A stretch of DNA of 22,354 nucleotides from Pseudomonadota bacterium (GTDB taxonomy: Bacteria; Pseudomonadota; Alphaproteobacteria; Rhizobiales; Devosiaceae). The stretch spans positions 1 through 22,354 of the forward strand of contig JAEZFJ010000205.1 in NCBI GenBank assembly GCA_023437755.1. The letters are read 5' to 3'. Position numbers and translations under genes: made by a program. The stretch's first letter is position 1. Every line of letters starts with the position of its first letter. The notes beneath the pieces were generated by a model, which was not told where the DNA came from, did not search any database, and was given only the letters and a program-made list of their open reading frames with translations. Shown here in pieces: positions 1 through 7,079 of this stretch.

Positions 1-69
1 TGGAGCCACCAGACCATCAACCCGACGCGGATCATCCCCGTCGGTCCGGACCTGGAGTTCGTGGACTGA
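1..69 (+). CDS. C-terminal end of an unidentified protein (partial)
   Basis: The first 22 codons of the window are open in frame 1 and end at TGA 67-69; the peptide ends ...RIIPVGPDLEFVD. The gene begins outside the window. Nothing in the 22 residues is diagnostic of a family, so no function is given. It is reported because the frame runs uninterrupted from the window edge to a stop, and a dispersed hairpin repeat follows about 45 bp downstream, as is common after gene ends. It could still be a chance frame. Confidence 0.45.
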   Translation, partial: WSHQTINPTRIIPVGPDLEFVD

Positions 70-109
70 GGGCTCCTGTGTGGGCACGATCCCCACCCAG
101 CCACCAGCT

Positions 110-133
110 GTCATCCCCGCGAAAGCGGGAACC
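110..133. repeat. Dispersed palindromic intergenic repeat (CCCGC-GAAA-GCGGG hairpin)
   Basis: The core is CCCGC (116-120), GAAA loop (121-124), GCGGG (125-129), flanked by GTCATC on the left and AACC on the right. This GTCATCCCCGCGAAAGCGGG form belongs to a class of short intergenic repeats scattered through many proteobacterial genomes (general knowledge). It sits between the upstream plus-strand gene end and the convergent NUDIX gene end, so it may act as a weak bidirectional terminator or mRNA-protecting hairpin. No T-run follows. Confidence 0.7.
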
Positions 134-188
134 ATCCTGAGATCTCAAGCCGGCCTCGGCTCAGGGGGGCAAGAGTGGAGCCCCACCC

Positions 189-662
189 TCAATATCCCCA
201 TTCCGTGCGCCGCGGCGTGCCGTCGAACACCTCGTCCACCCGCTGCGAGGTTGCCGGCGTCACCATCTCCGGCAGCCGCGTCCGCTCGAACCAGGCGACC
301 TCGGCGATCTCGCGGTTCGGCTTGTGATCGCGCACTTTCTCGAACTGCCGCGCCAGGTAGAACACCACATGGTCGCGGTTCGTCACCGCATTGTTCTGGT
401 GGTAGATGCCGTGCAGTTCGAGCGGCCCGGTGATGCGATAGCCGGTCTCCTCCATCACCTCGCGCGCCGCCGCCGCTTCCATTGTCTCCCCCGGCCCCAC
501 GCCGCCGCCGGGAAACTGCCAGCCGGGCACATAGCCGTGGCGGATCAGCAGCACCTTGTCGCCGTCGATCAGCATCACCCGCGTGCCGATGGTCATGCGC
601 TGCCACCAGCCCTTCAGGGCAAGAAAACCCCAGGCGCGCACCTTCTGGAAACGGTTCATCAT
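189..662 (-). CDS. NUDIX hydrolase domain protein
   Basis: The 157-residue protein carries a complete NUDIX box, G-x5-E-x7-REVMEETGY, beginning in GGGVGPGE, which binds divalent metal and hydrolyses nucleoside-diphosphate-linked substrates. The substrate cannot be read from the sequence. The frame is open further upstream to 893, but that stretch lies antisense to the metallophosphoesterase. I chose ATG at 662 because AAGGAG lies 9 nt before it on the minus strand; the adjacent ATG at 659 is an alternative. The first 25 or so residues are rich in W and F (RAWGFLALKGWWQR), followed by the NUDIX fold. It is divergent from the phosphoesterase across about 110 bp and ends at 189 near the dispersed hairpin. 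Confidence 0.9.
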   Translation of the reverse strand: MMNRFQKVRAWGFLALKGWWQRMTIGTRVMLIDGDKVLLIRHGYVPGWQFPGGGVGPGETMEAAAAREVMEETGYRITGPLELHGIYHQNNAVTNRDHVVFYLARQFEKVRDHKPNREIAEVAWFERTRLPEMVTPATSQRVDEVFDGTPRRTEWGY

Positions 663-671
663 CGCGGCGGA

Positions 672-677
672 CTCCTT
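672..677 (-). promoter_or_regulatory. Shine-Dalgarno site of the NUDIX gene
   Basis: On the minus strand this reads AAGGAG, 9 nt before ATG 662 and 12 nt before ATG 659. It decides the start of the NUDIX gene, whose frame is otherwise open to 893. Confidence 0.65.
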
Positions 678-774
678 CCCCCTCACCGGTAGCAGAGCTT
701 TGATGGCGACAAAATCGACCCTCACGGCGTTTGTCGGTTTTCTTGCCACTGCCGTTCTGGCACAAACCCGCCCG

Positions 775-1668
775 ATGACAACCCTGGCCCATATCTCCGA
801 CATCCACCTTTCGCCCATGCCCGACATCTCGTGGCGGGACCTGGTCGGCAACAAGCGCATCACCGGCTGGCTCAACTGGAAGATGCGCCGCAACGAAGAG
901 CTGAACAGTGAAACGCTGACCAGCCTCGTGGCTCACCTCAAGGCACAGAACGCCGATTTCACCGCCGTCACCGGCGACCTCGTCAACCTGGCCCTCGGCT
1001 ACGAGATGGAGCGTGCCGGCCGCTGGCTCGCCGAGCTTGGCGCGCCCGACCGCATCGCCGTGTGCCCCGGCAACCATGACGCCTATGTCCCCGGCGCCCT
1101 CGACCTGGCCTGCAGCGCCTGGGGCGACTACATGCGTGGCGAAACCGTCGACGACGCCTTGTTCCCCTTCGTGCGCCGCATCGGCGATGTCGCTGTCATC
1201 TCCTGTTCCAGCGCCGTGCCGACCCGGCCGTTCCTGGCCATCGGCCGCTTCGACGAGCAGCAGGCCGCCCGCCTCTCGCGCATTCTGGCCAGCATGGGCG
1301 AGGCCGGCTTCTTTCGCTGCGTCCTGATCCACCACCCGCCCAACGCCGAGCTGCAGCACCCCTCCTTCGGCCTCAAGGGGCACCGCCTCTTCCGCCAGGT
1401 GATCGCAGAACATGGCGCCGAACTGGTCCTGCACGGCCACACCCACCGCTCCTCGATCCACTCCATCCCCGGCAAGAACCACGACGTGCCGGTAATCGGT
1501 GTCGCGGCCGCCAGCGCTGCCCAGGGTGGTCGGCTGGATGATCCGGCCCGCTACAACCTGTTTCGCATCGAGCGCCAGTCCGGCAGCTGGTCCTGCGTCA
1601 TGCGCGAGTTCGGCTACCAGCGCCTCGGCAGCGACATCGTCATGCGCATGCAGATGCGGATCTACTGA
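775..1668 (+). CDS. Metallophosphoesterase (calcineurin-like fold)
   Basis: From ATG 775 the product is 297 residues and has the full calcineurin-like metallophosphoesterase signature: D-x-H in HISDIHL near residues 7-12, GD in VTGDLVN, the GNHD motif in CPGNHDAY, and the C-terminal GHTH in LVLHGHTHRSS. These residues bind the two metals. The family includes cyclic-nucleotide phosphodiesterases and UDP-diacylglucosamine hydrolases; the substrate here is not determinable. The start is uncertain: no good ribosome site precedes 775. An in-frame ATG at 703 would add 24 residues with a hydrophobic, signal-peptide-like stretch (TAFVGFLATAVLAQ). I prefer 775 because cytoplasmic family members usually begin just before the LAHISDIHL strand. 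It ends 4 bp from the convergent GST remnant. Confidence 0.88.
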   Translation: MTTLAHISDIHLSPMPDISWRDLVGNKRITGWLNWKMRRNEELNSETLTSLVAHLKAQNADFTAVTGDLVNLALGYEMERAGRWLAELGAPDRIAVCPGNHDAYVPGALDLACSAWGDYMRGETVDDALFPFVRRIGDVAVISCSSAVPTRPFLAIGRFDEQQAARLSRILASMGEAGFFRCVLIHHPPNAELQHPSFGLKGHRLFRQVIAEHGAELVLHGHTHRSSIHSIPGKNHDVPVIGVAAASAAQGGRLDDPARYNLFRIERQSGSWSCVMREFGYQRLGSDIVMRMQMRIY

Positions 1669-1672
1669 CGCG

Positions 1673-1854
1673 CTACCACTGCTCGGGCGGCGGTACCTTG
1701 CCGGAATAAAGCGCGCCCTGCGCCACATAGGCACGCTGGTAGGCCGGCCACGCCGCCAGCGCCCAGCGCCCAGCGCCCAGCGCACCCGCATGTCGCGCGC
1801 CAGGCCCACCCCGCCGTCCGGTGACCACTTGAAGACGGAAACGGTCGGGCTCAT
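1673..1854 (-). pseudogene. Decayed glutathione S-transferase: internally deleted and frameshifted at a 7-bp tandem repeat
   Basis: ATG 1854 opens a frame beginning MSPTVSVFKWSPDGG and continuing through GLARDMRVRWAL, which resembles the N-terminus of alphaproteobacterial GST-family proteins. After only 28 residues the DNA enters four tandem GCGCTGG units. Beyond them a different frame encodes a GST C-terminus-like tail (AAWPAYQRAYVAQ..., ending KVPPPEQW, TAG at 1673-1675). Two or five repeat units would make the two parts one frame; four do not. About 150 residues of a normal GST (around 200) are absent between the two ends. The gene starts 10 bp after the YciI-like gene, suggesting a former two-gene operon. 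The GST assignment rests on recalled N- and C-terminal motifs and is moderately sure; the repeat and frame break are directly visible. Confidence 0.6.
1756..1783. repeat. Four tandem copies of a 7-bp unit (CCAGCGC on plus strand)
   Basis: Perfect head-to-tail CCAGCGC units lie at 1756-1762, 1763-1769, 1770-1776 and 1777-1783. As 7 is not a multiple of 3, each gain or loss of a unit shifts the reading frame of the GST remnant that crosses it. Such arrays mutate by slipped-strand mispairing. Confidence 0.95.
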
Positions 1855-1863
1855 CTCGCCCGC

Positions 1864-2289
1864 CTACAGCCCCGCCATCCGCTCGGTGTTGCGCGCATGG
1901 ATCTCCGCGCCTTCGGCCGTCACCGCTTCGCCGAAATCCTCCATGCTGATGACGGGGCGGATCTCGATCTCGCTCTCTTCCATCATCATCGGGTTGGGGC
2001 AGCGCTTCACCCATTCCACCGCCTCGTCCATGTCCCGGACTTCCCAGATCCAGTAGCCGGCCACCAGTTCCTTGGTTTCGGCAAACGGCCCGTCATAGAC
2101 GCTGCGGTTCTGTCCCGAAAACACTACGCGCTTGGCGTGCGACGTCGCCTTCAGCCCGTCGCCGCCGAGCATGATCCCGGCATTGATCAGATCCTCGTTG
2201 TACCGTCCCATCGCTTCCACCAGCTCCGGCGTCGGCATCACCCCCGCTTCGCTGCCCTTGGTCGCCTTCACGAACACCACGACACGCAT
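1864..2289 (-). CDS. YciI-like (DGPF-domain) protein
   Basis: This 141-residue protein has the hallmark DGPFAETKE motif of the YCII-related/DGPF family, followed by GYWIWEVRDMDEAVEW, with the ferredoxin-like alpha/beta fold start MRVVVFVKAT. Members are small cytoplasmic proteins often linked to sigma-70 ECF genes or glyoxalase/GST-like stress enzymes; no reaction is established for most, and none can be assigned here. The start at 2289 is supported by an AGAGGAG Shine-Dalgarno stretch about 8 nt upstream. The decayed GST begins 10 bp after its stop, so the two were probably co-transcribed. The length is normal for the family and the frame is intact. Confidence 0.88.
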   Translation of the reverse strand: MRVVVFVKATKGSEAGVMPTPELVEAMGRYNEDLINAGIMLGGDGLKATSHAKRVVFSGQNRSVYDGPFAETKELVAGYWIWEVRDMDEAVEWVKRCPNPMMMEESEIEIRPVISMEDFGEAVTAEGAEIHARNTERMAGL

Positions 2290-2396
2290 TCTGCTCTCCT
2301 CTTTCTGGCACCACTGCCGTCACCTCATCGACGGACCACACCACCCCGCTTCGACACGCTGCTGTCGCATTTGGGCCCCAACAGGCGCGGTAAACG

Positions 2397-2401
2397 AGGA
2401 G
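2397..2401 (+). promoter_or_regulatory. Shine-Dalgarno site pointing at an ATC start
   Basis: AGGAG at 2397-2401 lies 8 nt before the in-frame codon ATC at 2410. There is no ATG or GTG in this frame nearby; a TTG at 2371 lies upstream of the site and so would not use it. Confidence 0.5.
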
Positions 2402-2409
2402 AACAGCAA

Positions 2410-2598
2410 ATCCCCACCGACACCACCACCCTGATCGCCCTCGGCATAGGCGCTGACATCGTCCTGTGGCTGGTCTTTTCGGTCCTCCGGAAGCTCTTTG
2501 GCCTCGTCCTTCTCGCCGCCATCGCCGCCGCGGCCTGGTTCGTGTGGCAAAACCCCGAATACCTCCCCATGCTGCAAGGCTTCATCGGCTCGCGCTGA
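2410..2598 (+). CDS. Small two-helix membrane protein, probable non-canonical ATC start
   Basis: The 62-codon frame encodes a short polar start (PTDTTT), one hydrophobic helix (LIALGIGADIVLWLVFSVL), a basic turn (RK), a second hydrophobic helix (LFGLVLLAAIAAAAWFVW) and a polar tail ending GFIGSR. It therefore looks like a small inner-membrane protein with both helices intact. No family is recognised. The start is odd: no ATG or GTG is available, but AGGAG is well spaced for ATC at 2410. A TTG at 2371 or a CTG at 2431 are weaker choices, and a base error turning ATG into ATC is possible. It lies 41 bp upstream of murL on the same strand and may be co-transcribed with it. Confidence 0.6.
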   Translation: MPTDTTTLIALGIGADIVLWLVFSVLRKLFGLVLLAAIAAAAWFVWQNPEYLPMLQGFIGSR

Positions 2599-2639
2599 GC
2601 CCGCTGGCCCCACTCCCGCCACGCCTGCAAATCACCTAT

Positions 2640-3998
2640 ATGGTGAGCACCCACGCGAGCGCTGCCTTGACCGACACCTTCCATATCGACGAGCCCACCT
2701 TCGACCCCGCAACCGGCGAGGTGCGCCTGCCTTACCGGCTGGGCGATCTCCGCTTCACCGAAGTGCTGCGCCTGCCTGCGCCAGCCGATCCGGCCCTGGC
2801 CAGGACAGCGTCCTTCCGCAAGCTCCTTGGTCTCACCGCCATTGTGCTCGGCACCAGCTACTTCAAGCTCAAGGCTCCGCTCACCATCGCCGCGCCCACT
2901 GTCCCGCTGACCGATGCCGAGCGCGCTTTCGTCATCGACGTCTACGAGAACGGGCTCGGCGAGTTCTACGCCCGCAACAACCTGGCCCGGTTCGGCCGGC
3001 TCACCCTTGAGGCGCCTGCCGACGGGAAGGGTACGATTGCGCGCCCCGACCTGCCCCGCCGCGCCCTCCTGCCCATCGGCGGCGGCAAGGACTCCCTGGT
3101 CAGCGTTGACCTCTTGAGCCATGCCGGTGCCGAGTTCACCCCCTTCGCCGTCAACCCCAAGGGCCCGATCCTCACCTCCGTCGATTCCCTCGGCATCGCC
3201 CCGCTCTACGTCACCCGCACGCTCGATCCGGAAATGGTGCGGCTCGGCAAGGAGCCCGGCTACCTCAACGGCCACGTGCCCTCCACTGCCATCAACTCCA
3301 TGATCGCCGCTCTTTGCGCGCTGCTGCACGGCTATGACGAGATCGTCCTTTCCAACGAGCGCTCCGCCAGCGAGGGCAATGTCGAATTCGACGGCCGCGA
3401 GACCAACCACCAGTATTCCAAGTCGCTCGGCTTCGAGCTCCTGCTCGCCGGTACCCTGGCTCATGCTACCGGTGGCGCCCTCAAATACTATTCGCTGCTG
3501 CGCCCCTATTCCGAGGCGCGCATCGCCTCGCTGTTCACCAATGCCGGCCGCTTCGACCACGTGTTCTCGAGCTGCAATCGCAACTTCCGCCTCAACGGCA
3601 ACGACGGCCCGCTCTGGTGTGGCGAGTGCCCCAAATGCCACTTCGTCTTCCTGATCTTTGCGCCCTTCATGGCCAAGGAGCGGCTGGTCGGCATCTTCGG
3701 ACAGGACCTGCTCGACAATCCGGCCAATGAACGCTCCTTCCGCGAACTCGCCGGCCTTGCCGGCCAGAAGCCTTGGGAATGTGTCGGCGAGATCCTCGAG
3801 GCCGCCGCCTGCCTCTACACGCTCACCCGCCATGCCGACTGGCACGAGGATGCCGTGGTCAGCGCCGTCAAGGCCGACCTCTTCGCCCAATACGGCGAAG
3901 AGAAGCTGCAGCGCGCCATGGCCGAGTGCCTGACCGACAGCCACGACCACCACATTCCCCCCGCGCGCGCTGCCAAGGTCGCCGCCTATGCGGTTTGA
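2640..3998 (+). CDS. murL: UDP-N-acetyl-alpha-D-muramoyl-L-alanyl-L-glutamate epimerase MurL
   Basis: The 452-residue protein matches MurL, which uses ATP to epimerise the terminal L-Glu of UDP-MurNAc-L-Ala-L-Glu to D-Glu, replacing the MurI/MurD route to peptidoglycan D-Glu (described first in Xanthomonas). Visible features are a PP-loop-like GGGKDS at about 147-152, the LSNERSASEG block at about 237-246, DGRETNHQYSKS following it, and a C-terminal CGECPKC cysteine motif at about 327-333. The neighbour murD2 overlaps its end by 11 bp (3988-3998), implying translational coupling. ATG 2640 is chosen from the homologous length; no strong ribosome site precedes it. The frame is open upstream to 2466 but that part overlaps the small membrane protein. 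The assignment rests on motifs plus the paired ligase. Confidence 0.9.
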   Translation: MVSTHASAALTDTFHIDEPTFDPATGEVRLPYRLGDLRFTEVLRLPAPADPALARTASFRKLLGLTAIVLGTSYFKLKAPLTIAAPTVPLTDAERAFVIDVYENGLGEFYARNNLARFGRLTLEAPADGKGTIARPDLPRRALLPIGGGKDSLVSVDLLSHAGAEFTPFAVNPKGPILTSVDSLGIAPLYVTRTLDPEMVRLGKEPGYLNGHVPSTAINSMIAALCALLHGYDEIVLSNERSASEGNVEFDGRETNHQYSKSLGFELLLAGTLAHATGGALKYYSLLRPYSEARIASLFTNAGRFDHVFSSCNRNFRLNGNDGPLWCGECPKCHFVFLIFAPFMAKERLVGIFGQDLLDNPANERSFRELAGLAGQKPWECVGEILEAAACLYTLTRHADWHEDAVVSAVKADLFAQYGEEKLQRAMAECLTDSHDHHIPPARAAKVAAYAV

Positions 3999-5280
3999 CG
4001 CCCCGGTCCTGCTCTACGGCGCCGGGCGCGAAGCCCAGTCCACCCGCGCCTTTCTGCAGGCGAACCAGCCGGACCTGCGGGTGTTCATCACCGTCGACAG
4101 CGGCACCGCGGATATTTCCGGCACCATCCCGATCGAGCCGGCCGAACTGGTGGACGCCATCGCCCACCGTCGCTTCGGCACCATCGTCAAGTCGCCGGGG
4201 GTGTCGCGCTACAAGCCCATCTTCGAGTTGGCCCGCCAAGCCGGCATTCCGGTCACCTCCAACCTCAATCTCTGGGGCGCCACCTACCGCCACGGCCGTA
4301 CCGTCATCGCCATCACCGGCACCAAGGGCAAGTCGACCACCGCCACCCTCGCTCACCTGATGCTGGTGAAGTCCCGCGTCGATGCCGGCCTTGCCGGCAA
4401 TGTCGGCCTCGCCCCGCTCGAGGCGGCCGACCGCAACAGCGTCGTCATCTTCGAGCTCTCGAGCTACCAGACCGCCGACATGGACTTCCTCCCCGACCTG
4501 GCTGCCGTCACCAATCTCTACCCCGAGCATGTCGACTGGCACGGTTCGGTCGAGCGCTACTACGCCGACAAGCTCAACCTGATCGACCGCGACGGCAGCT
4601 TCGCCGTCGCCCTCGGCGCCGCCGCCCGCGGCAACGCCCTTGTTGCCAAAGCCGTACGCGATCACCGCCGCCTGGTCCGCCCGCTTGACCCCGATGAAAG
4701 CGCCGCCGTCGACGGGGCGGTCGCAAAGTCGCGCCTCCGCGGCGCCCACAATCTCGACAATGCCCGCCTCGCTGCCGAGATCGCCCTTGCTACCGGCGCC
4801 ACCCTCGAGGGGGTCATGGCGGGCATAGCCGCCTTCGCGCCGCTGCCTCATCGCCTCGAGGAGCACCGCTTCGGCAGCATCGTCTTTGTCGACGATTCGA
4901 TCTCGACCACGCCGGAAGCGACCAAGGCCGCCCTCGCCGCCTATCAGGGCCGGCGCATCGCCCTGATCGCCGGTGGCCATGAACGGGAACAGGTCTACGC
5001 AGACCTCGCCGCTCGCCTTGATACCTCCGGCGTCACCACTCTGATCTGCCTGCCGGTCACCGGCACCCGCCTAGCCACGGCCGCCCGCGCCGCCGCTCCG
5101 GGCATCGAAGTCATCGACGCACCCGACCTCGACCACGCCATTGCGGCGCTCGCCGAACGCCGCCAGCGCTTCGACACGGTCATCCTCTCCCCCGGCGCCC
5201 CGTCCTACAACCAGTTCAAGAACTTCGAGGAGCGTGGCAACCGCTTCGTCGCCTTGGCGCGCGACGCCTTCGGTTCCTAG
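3988..5280 (+). CDS. murD2: UDP-N-acetylmuramoyl-L-alanine--L-glutamate ligase MurD2
   Basis: This 430-residue Mur ligase has the ATP-binding loop TGTKGKST at about 110-117, the conserved ELSSYQ after it, NLYPEHVDWHG in the central domain, GAHNLDN at the domain junction, the FVDDSISTTPEA segment, and LSPGAPSYNQFKNFEERG near the end. The domain order is N-terminal UDP-binding, central ATPase and C-terminal amino-acid-binding. It resembles MurD but sits directly in an overlapping pair with murL, which identifies it as MurD2, the cytoplasmic enzyme that adds L-Glu rather than D-Glu to UDP-MurNAc-L-Ala. Ligand specificity is inferred from this context. Its stop TAG (5278-5280) overlaps the stop of the convergent gene. 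Confidence 0.9.
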   Translation: MRFDAPVLLYGAGREAQSTRAFLQANQPDLRVFITVDSGTADISGTIPIEPAELVDAIAHRRFGTIVKSPGVSRYKPIFELARQAGIPVTSNLNLWGATYRHGRTVIAITGTKGKSTTATLAHLMLVKSRVDAGLAGNVGLAPLEAADRNSVVIFELSSYQTADMDFLPDLAAVTNLYPEHVDWHGSVERYYADKLNLIDRDGSFAVALGAAARGNALVAKAVRDHRRLVRPLDPDESAAVDGAVAKSRLRGAHNLDNARLAAEIALATGATLEGVMAGIAAFAPLPHRLEEHRFGSIVFVDDSISTTPEATKAALAAYQGRRIALIAGGHEREQVYADLAARLDTSGVTTLICLPVTGTRLATAARAAAPGIEVIDAPDLDHAIAALAERRQRFDTVILSPGAPSYNQFKNFEERGNRFVALARDAFGS

Positions 5281-7013
5281 AACGGCGCCTCCAGCGCCGC
5301 TGCGGGGACCCCAGCCGCGAGCAATCCAGCGCGGATCTGCTCGAGCAGCGTCTCGTCGCTGATCCGCTGCCGCAGCCGCGGCAACACCCCCTCCGCCCGA
5401 AATGCAGCCAGCTCCAGCACCTGGGGAAGATAGCGGTTCACCGCCGTGCTGCTGCCGATCGCCTGGCCGGCGAGGATGGCGATGATCGGCCCGACTTCCC
5501 GGTCGGCCGGCACGTAGGCCTCGGCATATTGCAGCGCCAGCGCATTGGCACCGCGCCGCAGCTCGATCAGCGCCGGCGCCCCGAAATACCAGGCCGGCGG
5601 AGCGGGCGTCATGCGCACCGCACCCGTTGCCGTCGGCTCCGCTTCAACCACCCGCCCGGCTAAAGCCAGCGCCCGCGCATTGGCCGCCAGCGCATCGCCG
5701 TCGGCGGGATTGAGCTGCAGCGCGGACTTGTAGTCCGCCAGCGCCCCCTCGATGTCGCCGGTCCGCTCCCGCAGCCACCCCCGCTGCTGCCACGCAAAGG
5801 CATTGGTGGTATCGACTGCCAGCGCCCGCTCCAGCAGGTCGCCCCCCAGCCGCACCCGATCCGCCTCGTTCTCCAGCGGGCTGACCGCGGGGCTGGCATA
5901 TTCCGCCGTCAGGCTGGCGACTGCCGCCAGCACCATCGGCTCCCCCCTGTCGGCCTCGGTCAGTGCAGCAAAACACTCGGCCGCTCGCGCCGCATCGGCC
6001 CCTGCCATGGTTTCGCGATAGATGTCGAACAGCACCCTGCAAAGGTAGGCGCTCTCCCGTCCTTCCGCCGATTCCTGCGCCAGCAGTCGCCGGGCCTCGG
6101 CATGCAGCGGACCGCGGGGACTGCCAAGCGTGAGGACGAGCCGCCGCGACACGATGTCGATCACCATCGGATCGCGCGCCTCGCTGCCGCTGATCGGAAT
6201 GGTAAGGTTCCACACCACTTCGGCGCTGCGGCTGTCGGTCAGGATGGCACTGTACTGCGCCACCGCACCGTCATGTCGCACGATCCCGGTGAGCACCAGC
6301 CCGCCATCGTCGCTGCTGTCGGCCTCGCCAGTTGATCGATACCGAGCGTCGATAGTGCCGAACTGCTGCAGATCGGTGACCAGTTCGATGGCGAGCCCCG
6401 CCGACAATGGCCCACCGGCGCCATCGCCGCGCAGGCTCTGGAACTCCGTCACCATCAGTTGCGGTCGCCCCAACGGTTCCGGTCGATCTGGGGACAGTCC
6501 CTCCACCAGCCGCAGGTCCGCAATCAGATACGCGATCACGCCCAGCCCGACGGCCAGTGCGGCCAATCCCAGCCAGGTCAGCAGGAACTGGCCCGGCGTC
6601 CGTCTTGGCGGCGTCGCCATCGGCTCTTCACGCTCCGGCTCCACGCCCGCCGGCTGCTCCACGCTTGTCCAGGTGAACTGCGGCACATAGCGGCCCGTCG
6701 GCAGAACGATGCGCACTCCGCTGGCCTGACCCGGGCCGCGGTAATACTCGTCCAGCAGCGCCCGCAACCGGCGGGCCTGCACCCTCACGATCGGATCGGT
6801 CTGCGGGTCGAAGTCGCTCGGGCGTCCGAGCACGTCTACCGCGATCGAATAGGCCTTGATCGATCCTGCATCACCGGCAATGGTGCGCCGCACGATGTAG
6901 TCGAGAAAGCGTGCCAGCTGCGGTGAGCGCGCGATATCGGGCCACGCGAGCACCTGCTCGAGCGCCTCCACTACCGATTGTTCTCCCGGGGCCTCTTCGG
7001 GCGCGGTTCTCAT
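5277..7013 (-). CDS. Membrane protein with N-terminal regulator-like domain, TolB-like domain and TPRs
   Basis: The 578-residue product has four visible parts. Residues about 12-95 match the N-terminal module found in TPR/adenylate-cyclase-like proteins (RFLDYIVRRTIAG, then FDPQTDPIVRVQARRLRALLDEYY). A single membrane helix spans about 143-164. A TolB-like region follows from about 185 (MVTEFQSL, then AIELVTDL). TPR-type helical repeats lie near residues 420-490 (LRERTGDIEGALADYKSALQLNPADGDAL). No cyclase catalytic residues are seen. Orientation suggests a cytoplasmic N-terminus and a periplasmic C-terminal half; the role is unknown, perhaps envelope sensing or regulation. AAGGAGG four bases before ATG 7013 supports the start. 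A perfect 12-bp palindrome lies 29 bp upstream. It is convergent with murD2, overlapping by CTAG. Confidence 0.8.
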   Translation of the reverse strand: MRTAPEEAPGEQSVVEALEQVLAWPDIARSPQLARFLDYIVRRTIAGDAGSIKAYSIAVDVLGRPSDFDPQTDPIVRVQARRLRALLDEYYRGPGQASGVRIVLPTGRYVPQFTWTSVEQPAGVEPEREEPMATPPRRTPGQFLLTWLGLAALAVGLGVIAYLIADLRLVEGLSPDRPEPLGRPQLMVTEFQSLRGDGAGGPLSAGLAIELVTDLQQFGTIDARYRSTGEADSSDDGGLVLTGIVRHDGAVAQYSAILTDSRSAEVVWNLTIPISGSEARDPMVIDIVSRRLVLTLGSPRGPLHAEARRLLAQESAEGRESAYLCRVLFDIYRETMAGADAARAAECFAALTEADRGEPMVLAAVASLTAEYASPAVSPLENEADRVRLGGDLLERALAVDTTNAFAWQQRGWLRERTGDIEGALADYKSALQLNPADGDALAANARALALAGRVVEAEPTATGAVRMTPAPPAWYFGAPALIELRRGANALALQYAEAYVPADREVGPIIAILAGQAIGSSTAVNRYLPQVLELAAFRAEGVLPRLRQRISDETLLEQIRAGLLAAGVPAAALEAPF

Positions 7014-7017
7014 TCCG

Positions 7018-7024
7018 CCTCCTT
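7018..7024 (-). promoter_or_regulatory. Strong Shine-Dalgarno site of the TPR membrane protein gene
   Basis: The minus strand reads AAGGAGG, separated from ATG 7013 by CGGA. It is the strongest ribosome site in the window and fixes the start. Confidence 0.75.
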
Positions 7025-7041
7025 GCCCGCGATTGTGACCC

Positions 7042-7053
7042 TTTACATGTAAA
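7042..7053. promoter_or_regulatory. Perfect 12-bp palindrome upstream of the TPR membrane protein gene
   Basis: TTTACATGTAAA is a perfect inverted repeat in otherwise GC-rich DNA, 29 bp before the start of the minus-strand gene and thus in its likely promoter or leader. It is a candidate operator. A related TTAC/GTAA-containing stretch (GCTTACACAGCTTTAC, about 7065-7080) lies just beyond it. No regulator has been matched to it. Confidence 0.45.
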
Positions 7054-7079
7054 ACGCAAGGCCGGCTTACACAGCTTTA

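Noticed and set aside
703..774. N-terminal extension of the metallophosphoesterase resembling a signal peptide
   Set aside because: In-frame ATG 703 gives a hydrophobic leader, but the ribosome site is weak and the family core begins just after ATG 775; kept only as an alternative start.
1754..1790. Tandem 7-bp units considered as a CRISPR or iteron array
   Set aside because: Units are directly contiguous with no spacers and only four copies, located inside a broken coding frame, with no replication or Cas gene nearby.
145..1854. 569-codon minus-strand open frame across the NUDIX and phosphoesterase region
   Set aside because: It starts as the GST remnant, then runs antisense to the phosphoesterase and in another frame over the NUDIX gene; low-complexity Gly/Ala/Arg-rich translation typical of GC-biased shadow frames.
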